64,000 nucleotides of DNA, from positions 1-64,000 of the forward strand of contig NZ_JBGQQU010000004.1 in assembly GCF_045528445.1 (NCBI RefSeq), read 5' to 3'. Below are positions 34,359 to 43,392 of the stretch, piece by piece; the first letter of the stretch is position 1, and each line of letters opens with the position of its first letter. The notes under the pieces are model-generated. The model was not told where the DNA came from and searched no databases. It was given only the letters and a program-made list of their open reading frames with translations. Source of the DNA: Desemzia sp045528445 (lineage in GTDB: Bacteria; Bacillota; Bacilli; Lactobacillales; Carnobacteriaceae). The position numbers and the translations under genes were made by a program.

Positions 34359-34562
34359 GTGAGCACAAGAATGTTCTCCATAAGGTAGATAAAGATTATT
34401 TATCTTGTCATTCTGTCAAAAAAATTCAATCTACGGGAAACCCCCAAAAAACTTCTTTAGTTATAGTTAAAAAGAATAGCTAAGTATGAAGTATAGGTAT
34501 TAGCCAAGTTAGGTTTAGCCTAGTATGATGGAAATAACAAGAAATAATTGGATAGGTGGCTA

Positions 34563-35126
34563 ATGATGATGAAAGATTTATTAAATCGAATCATTAAAAA
34601 AGAAATTGTAAAAGATTCCCCGCTTTTTGAAGAAATACATGAGCAAAAGGCAGGTAATGAAAGATTAGTGATGGAATTGAATACAGGTTACCATGCTCCA
34701 GAAGACGTGATCGCATCGCTTGAAGAAATCACAGGTGAATCGATCGATTCTTCGGTTACGGTTTCTCTGCCTTTTTACACAGATTTCGGGAAACATATTT
34801 CATTTGGGAAAGATATTTTTCTCAATCAAAATGTTACTTTCGTTGACTTAGGCGGTATTTACCTTGAAGATCATGTATTGATCGGTCCTGGCGCTCGTTT
34901 GCTAACAGTGAACCATCTAGTTGACCCAGTAAAAAGAAGAGGGATAATAGTAGATTCGATTCGCATCAAAGAGAATGCTTGGATCGGTGCAAATGCAACG
35001 ATTTTGGCTGGTGTAACTGTCGGTAAAAATGCTATCGTTGCAGCAGATGCTACCGTTACGAAAGATGTACCAGATAATGTGATCGTTGCAGGCACACCTG
35101 CGAGAATCATTAAAGAAATTGATTAA
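34563..35126 (+). CDS. Hexapeptide-repeat O-acetyltransferase
   Basis: Left-handed beta-helix acetyltransferase (187 residues) related to Maa/LacA. It has the hexapeptide run [27 protein letters not shown] and a catalytic His region TVNHLVD. Three in-frame ATGs at 34563, 34566 and 34569 follow AGGTGG; the true start is one of these. It heads a four-gene run with a RibD-type reductase, an aldo/keto reductase and an NAD-binding protein, spaced 25-110 bases apart. Confidence 0.8.
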   Translation: MMMKDLLNRIIKKEIVKDSPLFEEIHEQKAGNERLVMELNTGYHAPEDVIASLEEITGESIDSSVTVSLPFYTDFGKHISFGKDIFLNQNVTFVDLGGIYLEDHVLIGPGARLLTVNHLVDPVKRRGIIVDSIRIKENAWIGANATILAGVTVGKNAIVAADATVTKDVPDNVIVAGTPARIIKEID

Positions 35127-35153
35127 AACGATAAATAAGAGGAGAATGAAAAG

Positions 35154-35873
35154 ATGAATAAACCTTATGTGATTATCCATACCCACACCTCTATCGATGG
35201 CAATCTAGACATTATGGACTTGCCCGAATTTAAAGAAGCTAGCCGTCAATATCAGGAAATTTCTATCACTCCTGAAAAACAGCGATTCGGCATCCAAGGC
35301 TATTTGAACGGTAAAACAACAACGGAAGACAATATGACGCATTATAAAACACCAAAGTTGAATGAGAATGCAGCACCTGTTCCTGAAGGGGATTATGCAG
35401 CAGATCGAGATGCACCGATGTATTATTTGTCCATTGATGCACGAGGAGAACTGGCTTTTGAAGAAAATTTTTCCGCTTATGGCGGTATCGATTCTCCTGT
35501 TGTAGAAGTCTTAACAGAAAAAGCATCAAACGCATATAAAGATTTCCTTAGAAAGAAAAGAATATCGTATATCATTGCCGGAAAAGACCAGATCGACTAT
35601 GAAGTCATGCTGGACAAGTTTTACAATTTATTCGGTATCGAACGAATGATGGTCGGTGGGGGCGGAACACTCAATTGGTCATTTGTACAGAATGGCCTAG
35701 TCGATGAAGTCAGCGTCATCTTGTCACCTATCGCAAATGGAGATCCGAGCGGACATCGGTTCTTCGTCGCTAAAGAACCTTATACCGAAATCAAAGAGAC
35801 AGCCTTCCAATTGGAATCTGTTGAAACATTGGAACACGGAACAGTATGGATCCGCTATTCTGTCAAAAAATAA
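35154..35873 (+). CDS. RibD C-terminal / dihydrofolate reductase-like protein
   Basis: A 239-residue protein with the RibD C-terminal (deaminase-reductase) fold: PYVIIHTHTSIDGN at the start and MMVGGGGTLNWSFVQNGLVDEVSVILSP, the NADPH-binding GGGG motif. It lacks a deaminase domain, so it is probably a stand-alone reductase rather than a riboflavin enzyme. ATG 35154 follows AAGAGGAGA. Confidence 0.82.
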   Translation: MNKPYVIIHTHTSIDGNLDIMDLPEFKEASRQYQEISITPEKQRFGIQGYLNGKTTTEDNMTHYKTPKLNENAAPVPEGDYAADRDAPMYYLSIDARGELAFEENFSAYGGIDSPVVEVLTEKASNAYKDFLRKKRISYIIAGKDQIDYEVMLDKFYNLFGIERMMVGGGGTLNWSFVQNGLVDEVSVILSPIANGDPSGHRFFVAKEPYTEIKETAFQLESVETLEHGTVWIRYSVKK

Positions 35874-35898
35874 GTAAGTATAGAAAGAAGGCAAACAA

Positions 35899-36771
35899 AT
35901 GGTATTAAATGAAATGTATACATTATCAAATGGAGTTGAGATTCCTAAATTGGGTTTAGGAACTTGGATGATTGATGATGAAAGAGTGGTTCAAGTTGTC
36001 AAAGATGCCCTTGATCTGGGTTATCGTCATATCGATACGGCTGAATCTTATCGAAATGAAAAAGGTGTAGGTCGAGGCATCAAAGAGTCTGGTGTCGACC
36101 GTAAAAAGATCTTTGTCACCACAAAACTCGAAGGCGATATCAAAAACTACGGTGAAGCTGTCAAAGCCATCGATGAATCTCTGGAACGCTTGAATATGGA
36201 TTATATTGATTTAATGATTATCCATAGTCCGCAACCTTGGGCTAACTTCCGTGACGGAAACCATTACTTCGAAGGCAATCTAGAAGCGTGGCGTGCTTTG
36301 GAAGAAGCTTATGAAGCTGGAAAATTGCGGGCAATAGGTGTTTCCAACTTTGAACAAGTTGATTTGGAAAACCTGATCCATAACGGCAAAGTCAAACCAA
36401 TGGTAAATCAAATCCTTGCTCATATCACAAATGTTCCTAGAGATGTGATCGAGTACAGTCAAAGCCAAAATATTGTTGTTGAAGCTTACTCGCCAATTGC
36501 TCATGGTGCGATCCTTGACCATCCTGTTGTTAAAAAGATGGCTGAAAAATATGAGGTCTCACCTGCTCAATTAAGCATCCGCTATGTTATTCAATTAGAT
36601 ACTGTTGCTTTGCCTAAATCTATCAGCAAAGACCATATGAAAGATAATGCGGCGATCGATTTTACGATTTCTGAGGAAGACATGAAAACGTTGAATGAAT
36701 TGCCTCTTATCGAAACTTATGGCGACGATCAAATCATGCCGGTCTTTAGTTCGCAATACAAAAACAAGTAA
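35899..36771 (+). CDS. Aldo/keto reductase (AKR5-like)
   Basis: 290-residue aldo/keto reductase, 2,5-diketogluconate-reductase-like. Catalytic marks: HIDTAESYRNE (Asp, Tyr), VTTKL (Lys), LMIIHSP (His); IGVSNFEQVDLENL follows. It begins 25 bases after the RibD-like gene. A start at the second ATG (35914, MYTLSNGVEIP) is equally plausible. Probably reduces aldehydes/ketones with NADPH. Confidence 0.87.
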   Translation: MVLNEMYTLSNGVEIPKLGLGTWMIDDERVVQVVKDALDLGYRHIDTAESYRNEKGVGRGIKESGVDRKKIFVTTKLEGDIKNYGEAVKAIDESLERLNMDYIDLMIIHSPQPWANFRDGNHYFEGNLEAWRALEEAYEAGKLRAIGVSNFEQVDLENLIHNGKVKPMVNQILAHITNVPRDVIEYSQSQNIVVEAYSPIAHGAILDHPVVKKMAEKYEVSPAQLSIRYVIQLDTVALPKSISKDHMKDNAAIDFTISEEDMKTLNELPLIETYGDDQIMPVFSSQYKNK

Positions 36772-36881
36772 TCATAATAGTTTCTACGTAGGAAAAAACC
36801 ATGCGTTTCCAATTAATGGAAAATTTAGCTGACACATGCTATGCTGAAATTAGTTCATTAAATAGTGAGAGGAGATTTCAA

Positions 36882-37532
36882 ATGAAAGTATTCGTTATAG
36901 GTGCCAATGGAAAAGTAGCTCATCACTTTGCTGATTTTGCAAAAGAGGATAGCTCTATTGAAGAAATCGCCATGATACGTAAGGCTGAACAAGCTGGATT
37001 TTTCGAAGAACGAGGTATCCAAACCGTTCTCTTAGATTTGGTCAAAAACTCAATAGATGAGTTGGCTGAAGCGATGAAAGATGTCGATGCAGTTGTTTTC
37101 AGTGCAGGTGCAGGAGGAAGCGGTCTCGACAAAACCGTGTTGATCGACTTAGACGGAGCTGTTAAAGCCATGACCGCTGCAGAACAAGCAGGCGTCAAGC
37201 GTTTTGTTATGGTCAGCACTTTCCGTACAGGTCGTGAGGAAATGGCAAAAGAAAATGATCTGCAAATCTATACGATCGCCAAAAACTATGCTGATGAATG
37301 GTTAAAAAACCGTACTCAACTAGACTGGACGATCGTTCATCCAGGTATGCTAGTGGATACGGCTGGTACCGATCAAATCAAAGTGGGCATGGGGCAAGAC
37401 ATCAACGAGATTCCTCGTCAAGATGTAGCTCGAACATTGATTTCTGTACTCCGCAATGACAACACAATCAACAAAGAATTTGAAGTCTTGGCTGGTAATA
37501 CAGCTGTTGAAGAAGCGGTCAGTAAGTTGTAG
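36882..37532 (+). CDS. NAD(P)-binding SDR-like protein (NmrA/YwnB type)
   Basis: A 216-residue atypical SDR. Start ATG 36882 follows GAGAGGAGA and reads MKVFVIGANGKVAHHFADFA, an NAD(P)-binding GxxGxxx motif. DAVVFSAGAGGSG and TIVHPGML are typical of the YwnB/NmrA-like group. No catalytic YxxxK in the usual place is obvious (AKNYADEWLK may serve). It ends the four-gene redox cluster. Confidence 0.85.
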   Translation: MKVFVIGANGKVAHHFADFAKEDSSIEEIAMIRKAEQAGFFEERGIQTVLLDLVKNSIDELAEAMKDVDAVVFSAGAGGSGLDKTVLIDLDGAVKAMTAAEQAGVKRFVMVSTFRTGREEMAKENDLQIYTIAKNYADEWLKNRTQLDWTIVHPGMLVDTAGTDQIKVGMGQDINEIPRQDVARTLISVLRNDNTINKEFEVLAGNTAVEEAVSKL

Positions 37533-37548
37533 TCATTTTAAAAATAAA

Positions 37549-37593
37549 GTACCCCAAAGAGTAGTCAGTTTCAGTCTACTTCTTGGGGTATCT
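37549..37593 (+). terminator. Terminator after the redox cluster
   Basis: TACCCCAA with inner GTAG pairs with CTAC and TTGGGGTA, followed by a weak T tract. Confidence 0.65.
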
Positions 37594-37654
37594 TTATGTT
37601 GAAAACATAGTGAAGAAACAGACGGAAATTGCATCCTCTAAAATATCCTTCAAC

Positions 37655-38497
37655 TTATTCAGTTTCTCTTTTGGATTTTCTGTTTTTAGTCCGAAGTCTA
37701 CCTTGTAAACGTTGAAACGCCAAAAATTGTCGGCGAGACCGCTCGATTCTTTTATACCGTTTAGGATTCTTTTTATAAAATTGCTGATGGTAGTTTTCTG
37801 CCGGCCAAAAGACAGTGGCAGATTCAATTGATGTAACAATCGGCTTATTGTATTTGCCAGAATCGGCTAATCGCTGCTTGGAGGCTTCAGCGATCTGGCG
37901 TTGTTGTTCGTTTTTTACAAAAATGACTGGCCGATATTGACTGCCTCGGTCTTGAAATTGACCGGATGCATCTGTTGGATCTGTCAATTGCCAATAAAGT
38001 TCCACTAGATCAGCGTATTGTATGATCCTCGTATCAAAAATAATCTCCACTGCCTCTACGTGACCTGTGTATTGACCGCTCACTTGGTCATAAGTAGGGT
38101 GGTCTATATGTCCGCCCGTATATCCAGATAAAACGGAAATAATACCATTACGGTTTTCAAAAGGTTCTACCATGCACCAAAAACAGCCGCCTGCAAATAA
38201 GGCAGAATCTTGGTAAACTGGGTCATCAATGGAGTGTTTTGCAAGGTCAAATGGAGTGTCAGCAGTACCAGTATTCGTAATTTTATTATAAAAATCTGTC
38301 ACATCAGGAGTCAGATTATTTCTCAAAGCCAGTGGACGCAGATCGGCTTCAAGCTTTGAAAGCTGGATATCAAAATGCGCACCATCTTCTAAGGCGTTTT
38401 TAGCTGACAAGAGTAACGATCGCTCCCATTCCCTAGTAGCAGGATCGAGGATCAGGTTATACAAATCATTGAGCATTTCTTCGCGATTCTGTCTCAT
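37655..38497 (-). CDS. msrA: Peptide-methionine (S)-S-oxide reductase with N-terminal extension
   Basis: Repairs oxidised methionine S-sulfoxide in proteins using thioredoxin. The active-site motif GCFWC is at residues 104-108 (catalytic Cys105), followed by GYTGG and the conserved region TGHVEAVEI. The 280-residue protein has about 100 helical, charged residues before the catalytic domain ([20 protein letters not shown]...), longer than usual for MsrA. ATG 38497 follows AAGGAGG. The C terminus is very basic ([23 protein letters not shown]). No msrB is adjacent. Confidence 0.9.
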   Translation of the reverse strand: MRQNREEMLNDLYNLILDPATREWERSLLLSAKNALEDGAHFDIQLSKLEADLRPLALRNNLTPDVTDFYNKITNTGTADTPFDLAKHSIDDPVYQDSALFAGGCFWCMVEPFENRNGIISVLSGYTGGHIDHPTYDQVSGQYTGHVEAVEIIFDTRIIQYADLVELYWQLTDPTDASGQFQDRGSQYRPVIFVKNEQQRQIAEASKQRLADSGKYNKPIVTSIESATVFWPAENYHQQFYKKNPKRYKRIERSRRQFLAFQRLQGRLRTKNRKSKRETE

Positions 38498-38735
38498 CTC
38501 AAGGCCCCTCCTTAGGTGTATTTTTGAGAAGCTGGTTTTTTCTATTATACCGTAGCTGGCGGTGTTAAAGAACCATTGAATCTTAGAAAGTGTGGAATTT
38601 GACAACCTTGATTTCAAAGCAAAACTATCCTTATGTTTCTGGCTTCATAGAAAAGAGGGACACTAATAAACTTGATTTTAGTGTTGTTGAAAATATGGTA
38701 TATTTAAAAAAAAAGAATCAGAGAAAGGAACGCCT

Positions 38736-39371
38736 ATGCTGACAAAAGAAGCTGCTCAACACGTTATCTATGAAATAATGAAACTCTATCCCGATGCTAT
38801 CCCAACAATGCGTTATCAAAATCCCTTTCAATTGTTGATGGTCGTCATATTAAGTGCTCAGGCAACAGATGAATCAGTCGCTAAAGTAAAAGACCAGTTA
38901 TTCGAGCGTTATCCAAATCCTCAAGCGGTTATCGAGTCTTCGCCTGAAGAAATTGAATCGTACATAAGAACAGTCGGGCTCTACCGGAATAAAGCAAAGT
39001 ATATTTATAAAAGCAGCTGCCAATTACTTGAAAAATTTGATGGAGTAGTTCCAAACACTCGTGAAGAACTGCAAACACTAACGGGGATCGGACCTAAATC
39101 AGCCAATATTTTATTGAACGTTGCCTTTAACCAAGATGCTTTTGCAGTCGATACACATGTCGCGAGAGTCTGTAAACATCACGAAATAGTAGAAGAAAAC
39201 GCGACACCCAAACAAATCGAAGAACGCGTGACAGAAATTATCCCAGCAAAATACTGGGGAAGAGCCCACCAATCCATGATCTCATTCGGAAGAGAAATAT
39301 GTACACCTAGAAATATGAAGTGCCATGAGTATCCACAGTTATATGAAAACTTAGAAGAAATCGATAAATAA
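38736..39371 (+). CDS. nth: Endonuclease III-like DNA glycosylase with degenerate Fe-S motif
   Basis: Base-excision repair glycosylase/AP lyase of 211 residues. Helix-hairpin-helix LTGIGPKSANILL carries the catalytic Lys121, and VDTHVARV the catalytic Asp139. The C-terminal 4Fe-4S motif Cys-X6-Cys-X2-Cys-X5-Cys is only half present: Cys189 and Cys196 remain, but positions 199 and 205 are Tyr and Asn. The enzyme therefore probably lacks the cluster. ATG 38736 follows GAAAGGA. Monocistronic with a strong terminator. Confidence 0.9.
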   Translation: MLTKEAAQHVIYEIMKLYPDAIPTMRYQNPFQLLMVVILSAQATDESVAKVKDQLFERYPNPQAVIESSPEEIESYIRTVGLYRNKAKYIYKSSCQLLEKFDGVVPNTREELQTLTGIGPKSANILLNVAFNQDAFAVDTHVARVCKHHEIVEENATPKQIEERVTEIIPAKYWGRAHQSMISFGREICTPRNMKCHEYPQLYENLEEIDK

Positions 39372-39385
39372 TCGTTGCCGAAATA

Positions 39386-39441
39386 AAGAAATCTTCCTTT
39401 GTACTAAGCAGTGAAAAGCTCATACAAAGGAAGATTTCTTA
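39386..39441. terminator. Bidirectional terminator between nth and the NdpA-like gene
   Basis: AAGAAATCTTCCTTTGTA (39386-39403) pairs perfectly with TACAAAGGAAGATTTCTT (39423-39440). It overlaps the stop of the leftward gene and serves both convergent genes. Confidence 0.8.
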
Positions 39442-40440
39442 GAATAGATTTTTGATTTTTTCAATATTCTTAATCATCACGGATGTGGTGCCGTCTGGAT
39501 TATTGATAAATTCGACGACTTCAGGATCTTTATACAAGTCTATCGGGATACTGATTTCAATCCCATTATCTAACCGGAATTTTTGTTTGGAATACTTAGG
39601 ACCAGCTACAGCAACTTCAGCTGGAGCACGGTCAACGTATCCCATTTCCGTTACTTCTTCAAAGAATTTTTCTTTTTTAGCGTGATTATCTCCGTAAAGG
39701 GCCTCGGCAATCACTTGGTTATCAATGACGTTTTCTTCGGTCATACTATAGACAAGCGCATCTTTCGTTTCGGCGAGTACTTGGAACTCTTCCTCATTAA
39801 AAGCTTTGCTGGTTTTTTGAACGGCTTTTTTGATGATCGAGATATTTTCTTTCAGGCTCGGTTGAGGTTTATCTTCTAAAAACATCTCGGTGAAGTAAAA
39901 GACTTTTTCCCCTAATTCATCGATCAAATGTTTTTTCTCAATCACATGGTATTCCATGTTGTTCAAATTTAAGACCAAACCTTCTTGGATAGCTTGGCGA
40001 GCACTCGGCAAGATTGAGCGGTTGATCATCAACTGGTTGGTGAGTTGTTCTGTTTCATAAGACACATAGTGAGTTACACTGTCCGAATAATTTAATTTGA
40101 AAAGCCCTAAACAAGGTACTTCATCCAAAGTGAAATAAACGCACAATAAATCAGCTGGCGGTATCTCTGGATTAAGTTTTGTGATGGAAAAGAACTTTTC
40201 CGCTAATGCTTTTGTAGTCTCCACAAAGTTATCTTGAAGAGTAGAAAAAGCGGGGATCAAAGGGTTGTTTTCTGTTAAAACCCCTTTTTTCATGTTGTCT
40301 GAATCTTCTACCTTTTCAATCATGGCATGGATGTAGTCCATGGTGAATTTTTCCGAAATATCCAAGCCAGCAAATGAAAAGATAGGCTCGTTGCTGTTCA
40401 CATCAAAAATATGTAAAATAGCTTCTTTTATATAAATCAT
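39439..40440 (-). CDS. Nucleoid-associated protein, NdpA/YejK family
   Basis: A 333-residue protein of the 37-kDa nucleoid-associated (NdpA) family: IKEAILHIFDVNSNEPIFS opening and a C-terminal RLDNGIEISIPIDLYKDPEVVEFINNPDGTTSVMIKNI. ATG 40440 follows TGGAGGG. Homologues bind the nucleoid or act beside phage/defence genes; the exact job here is unknown. Divergent from the riboswitch-controlled ATPase. Confidence 0.85.
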   Translation of the reverse strand: MIYIKEAILHIFDVNSNEPIFSFAGLDISEKFTMDYIHAMIEKVEDSDNMKKGVLTENNPLIPAFSTLQDNFVETTKALAEKFFSITKLNPEIPPADLLCVYFTLDEVPCLGLFKLNYSDSVTHYVSYETEQLTNQLMINRSILPSARQAIQEGLVLNLNNMEYHVIEKKHLIDELGEKVFYFTEMFLEDKPQPSLKENISIIKKAVQKTSKAFNEEEFQVLAETKDALVYSMTEENVIDNQVIAEALYGDNHAKKEKFFEEVTEMGYVDRAPAEVAVAGPKYSKQKFRLDNGIEISIPIDLYKDPEVVEFINNPDGTTSVMIKNIEKIKNLF

Positions 40441-40580
40441 GTTGTTCCCTCCATTATCAATCACGCTTAGTAGTATCTCACAAATTTGAAAGTCGCAAAA
40501 GAGATTTCTCAGGAAATGGGGTAAAAGTTTTCCCGCAGCTTGTTTATAAAAAAAGACTATTTTACACAGTGGAGTAACCG

Positions 40581-40609
40581 TTGATACTTCAATTAGTAAA
40601 TGGTATTAT
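40581..40609 (+). promoter_or_regulatory. Promoter of the riboswitch-controlled ATPase
   Basis: TTGATA (40581-40586), 17-base spacer, TATTAT (40604-40609). Transcription would begin near 40617, about 60 bases before the aptamer. Confidence 0.6.
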
Positions 40610-40674
40610 AAATGTATATAAATCTAATTTAACTTGCTCTTCTGTCTTATCGTTAATGTAAGAATGAGAGCCAA

Positions 40675-40773
40675 TTAAATCTGAACAGGCGGTGAACTCT
40701 TAGAGGTTCATGCGGCCGGATCACACATGTGTGATAGCAGAGTAGTGCCAAAAAGGCACACCTGTGGGACAGT
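40675..40773 (+). ncRNA. NiCo (czcD) riboswitch aptamer
   Basis: The segment carries the czcD/NiCo signature: CAGGC-GG, a stem TGAACTC/GAGGTTCA, GCGGCCGG, a stem ATCACAC/GTGTGAT, then GCAG, a stem GTGCC/GGCAC, and the conserved 3' strand CCTGTGGGACAG. This is the four-stem Co2+/Ni2+ sensor of Firmicutes. Its 3' strand is shared with the terminator that follows, so metal binding should keep the terminator open and turn the ATPase gene on. Confidence 0.88.
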
Positions 40774-40806
40774 ACTACTGTCCTATAGGTGTGCCTTTTT
40801 TATTTT
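40750..40806 (+). terminator. Terminator expression platform of the NiCo riboswitch
   Basis: AAAAAGGCACACCT with inner GGACAGTA pairs with TACTGTCC and AGGTGTGCCTTTTT, ending in a T tract. Its 5' arm contains the aptamer's GTGGGACAG strand, so aptamer and terminator are mutually exclusive. Confidence 0.88.
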
Positions 40807-40872
40807 TACTTTTTATTAAGGAGGGAAAATCTAACCACTAACTTAAAAAAAATTACAGAAAGGAAGAGGAAA

Positions 40873-42696
40873 ATGTGGAAGTTTTTAAGCAATACGCGTT
40901 CAGGACAGTTTTTAGTCATTGGAGTCTTTTTTACAATTATTGGATTTATTTTAAATACGATGGGAGGTTTTTATAGTTCACTTTCTTTTTATGTGGCCAT
41001 TTTCTTTTTAGGGTTCTTTTCAGCTAAAAAAGCGGTGACAGAAACAATTCATTCTAAAGCTCCAAATGTTGATTTGCTAATGGTTTTAGCCGCATTAGGT
41101 GCATGTTTGATTCATTATGAATCAGAAGGAGCTGTATTACTGCTTATTTTTGCTGGCTCAGAAGCTCTAGAATCCTATGCAACCAATAAATCCAAAAGTG
41201 CTATTTCTGAGTTGCTATCTCATGTGCCTTCTACAGCGCAATTGCTAAAAGAAAATGGTGAAGTGAGTGAAGTACCCACTGAATCGTTAAAAGTTGGTGA
41301 CATTGTAGTCGTTTCAAAAGGAGCACAGATACCCATTGATGGGTATTCCGACCGAAAAACGCAAATCAATGAATCCAGCCTTACTGGGGAATCAATGCCT
41401 GTTGAAAAAGAAAAGGGAGCCGAAGTATTTTCTGGGACTTTCAATGAAGGAAATGCCTTTCATCTTGAAGTGAATACAACGAGTGACCAAACCGTCTTCT
41501 CAAATATTATACGAATGGTAGAAGAAGCACAGAAAAGCCCTTCGAAAATATCTAAAATTATTGATCGTTTTGAAACGAAATACGTACTAGTTGTTTTAAT
41601 TATGGTCCCATTATTCATTGCGAGTCTTTATTATTTCAACGAGTATAGCTTTGAGGACGCTTTTTATAGAGGGATGGTTTTATTAACCGTTGCTAGCCCA
41701 TGTGCTTTGGTTGCTTCTGCTACACCAGCAACATTAAGTGCTATCAGTAATGGAGCAAAAAATGGGGTGTTAGTTAAAGGCGGAGCAGCAATGGAGTCTT
41801 TGAATACGATGGACATTTTATATAGTGATAAAACGGGGACACTGACATTTGGTGATTTCAGAGTATTAAATTATGAAGTTCCAGAAGACATTTTGAATGA
41901 AGTAGTTTATATGGAACAACAATCTAACCATCCAATAGCTAATGCTATTGTGGCAGCTTTTGAAAACAGAAACTTTACAGACATTGATACTTCAGAACCT
42001 GTGGAGGAAATAGCAGGACAAGGTGTTAGAAAAGGAGCAATTGAAATAGGGAAACCAAGTACATTTAGTGGGTACCCTGATAAAAATTATTATCTTGGTA
42101 AAGCAGTTGAAGAAAATACGACGATTTTTGTGGCGAAAAGCAATGAAATTGTTGGATACATTTCTCTTTCTGATGAAATTCGGGATGAGGCAATCGAAGC
42201 AGTAGCTGGTTTTCAAAAAGAAGGTATTCAAGTTGTACTTTTGACTGGAGACAATGAAATGGTTGCTTCGAAAGTTGCTAAGAAAGTCAAAGTAAATGAT
42301 TATGTAGCCAATTGTCTTCCAGAAGATAAGATTAAACATATCTTGAAAAGTCAGCGAAATAAAAAGGTGGTAGGCATGGTTGGAGATGGAATCAATGATG
42401 CACCTGCGTTAGCGAATGCAGATATCGGTATTGCTATGGGTAGCGGGTCATCGGTGGCGATAGAGTCAGCGGATGTGGTGATTGTAAAAAATGATTTAGC
42501 TAAATTGCTTTATAGTTATCACTTAAGCAAACGATTGAACCGAATTATTAAACAAAATATTTTCTTCTCTATCAGTGTGATCATCCTATTGATGATTTTA
42601 AACCTTTTAGGTTATTTAGATTTGCCGGTAGGAGTTGTCTTCCATGAAGGATCGACGATTTTAGTTATTTTGAATGGATTGCGTTTGTTGCGTTAA
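40873..42696 (+). CDS. P1B-4-type metal P-type ATPase (Co/Ni/Fe efflux)
   Basis: A 607-residue metal pump without HMA domain. Membrane metal site SPC (Ser275-Pro-Cys277) in ASPCALVASATPATL, phosphorylation site DKTGTLT (Asp319), actuator TGESMPVEKE, GDGINDAPALA and the C-terminal HEGST motif (His591) typical of the P1B-4 class, which exports cobalt, nickel or iron. Start ATG 40873 (MWKFLSN) follows GGAAGAGG; the frame is open upstream into the terminator. The NiCo riboswitch directly upstream independently points to Co2+/Ni2+. Confidence 0.92.
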   Translation: MWKFLSNTRSGQFLVIGVFFTIIGFILNTMGGFYSSLSFYVAIFFLGFFSAKKAVTETIHSKAPNVDLLMVLAALGACLIHYESEGAVLLLIFAGSEALESYATNKSKSAISELLSHVPSTAQLLKENGEVSEVPTESLKVGDIVVVSKGAQIPIDGYSDRKTQINESSLTGESMPVEKEKGAEVFSGTFNEGNAFHLEVNTTSDQTVFSNIIRMVEEAQKSPSKISKIIDRFETKYVLVVLIMVPLFIASLYYFNEYSFEDAFYRGMVLLTVASPCALVASATPATLSAISNGAKNGVLVKGGAAMESLNTMDILYSDKTGTLTFGDFRVLNYEVPEDILNEVVYMEQQSNHPIANAIVAAFENRNFTDIDTSEPVEEIAGQGVRKGAIEIGKPSTFSGYPDKNYYLGKAVEENTTIFVAKSNEIVGYISLSDEIRDEAIEAVAGFQKEGIQVVLLTGDNEMVASKVAKKVKVNDYVANCLPEDKIKHILKSQRNKKVVGMVGDGINDAPALANADIGIAMGSGSSVAIESADVVIVKNDLAKLLYSYHLSKRLNRIIKQNIFFSISVIILLMILNLLGYLDLPVGVVFHEGSTILVILNGLRLLR

Positions 42697-42711
42697 TAAA
42701 AAATATAAAAG

Positions 42712-42754
42712 TGTGTGAGCCTATTGGGATTTCCGATAGGCGCACACACTTTTA
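42712..42754 (+). terminator. Terminator after the P1B-4 ATPase
   Basis: GTGTGTGAGCCTAT pairs with ATAGGCGCACACAC, followed by TTTTATT. Confidence 0.8.
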
Positions 42755-42776
42755 TTGGTTTAATCTTTTAGTTTTT

Positions 42777-42819
42777 TCCTCGCTGTATAAAATTCTTTAT
42801 ACAGCGAGGCTTTTTTTAG
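42777..42819. terminator. Bidirectional terminator before the cupin gene
   Basis: CCTCGCTGTATAAA pairs with TTATACAGCGAGG, followed by TTTTTTT in one direction and A residues in the other. It serves the leftward cupin gene. Confidence 0.8.
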
Positions 42820-43238
42820 TGTTCATTAGGATCATTTTCTGCATCTTCATGAGTTGGGTGAATAGTTCCTTCAACATGATCAGGACCCGCATAAATGGTA
42901 TATAATCTTAATGGTTTGTCACCAGTATTTTTAATATTGTGCCACATATCTGCTGGAACCAATACGGCTTCATCTTCAGAAACAACTTGTTCAAAATTTA
43001 AGTCATCTTCAGAAGGTCCCATTTGGCATAGCCCTTGTCCTTCTTCGATGCGAATAAATTGATCAATTCCATGATGAACTTCTAGGCCAATATCATCGTT
43101 TGGTTGAATAGTCATGACGGTTACTTGTAATTTAGCACCTGTCCATATCGTTGTACGGTAGTTATCATTTTGCACTGTAGCATCTTCAATATTTACAACA
43201 TAAGGTTTTTTGCCATGATCTTTAAAATCAATACTCAT
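42816..43238 (-). CDS. Cupin-domain protein
   Basis: Small single-domain cupin (140 residues from ATG 43238, after a GGAGTGATTAGG stretch). Metal-binding motif 1 is IGLEVHHGIDQFIRIEEG (His-His-Glu) and motif 2 is VLVPADMWHNIKNTG. The upstream DNA carries a palindrome ATTGTA/TACAAT. Function unknown; related proteins are dioxygenase-like or regulatory. Confidence 0.85.
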   Translation of the reverse strand: MSIDFKDHGKKPYVVNIEDATVQNDNYRTTIWTGAKLQVTVMTIQPNDDIGLEVHHGIDQFIRIEEGQGLCQMGPSEDDLNFEQVVSEDEAVLVPADMWHNIKNTGDKPLRLYTIYAGPDHVEGTIHPTHEDAENDPNEH

Positions 43239-43272
43239 TATCCTAATCACTCCATTTCATAATAGTTATTTA

Positions 43273-43289
43273 ATTGTATTAATTACAAT
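43273..43289. promoter_or_regulatory. Palindrome upstream of the cupin gene
   Basis: ATTGTA (43273-43278) and TACAAT (43284-43289) are perfect arms with a 5-base centre, a likely repressor site. Confidence 0.4.
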
Positions 43290-43338
43290 CCAACTATAGC
43301 AAATTATCATTTGGAAAACAAGTATCAGTACCTTAAAG

Positions 43339-43356
43339 TTAGTAAACGTTCACTAA
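43339..43356. promoter_or_regulatory. 18-base near-palindrome before the RpiR gene
   Basis: TTAGTAAAC / GTTCACTAA match as inverted halves at eight of nine positions, just upstream of the RpiR start; probably an autoregulatory site. Confidence 0.45.
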
Positions 43357-43392
43357 ATAATATAGAATCAAGTTATAAAGGAGTGGTTGGAT

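Noticed and set aside
37594..37839. 81-residue ORF overlapping msrA
   Set aside because: It is another frame of the msrA coding region with no start signal.
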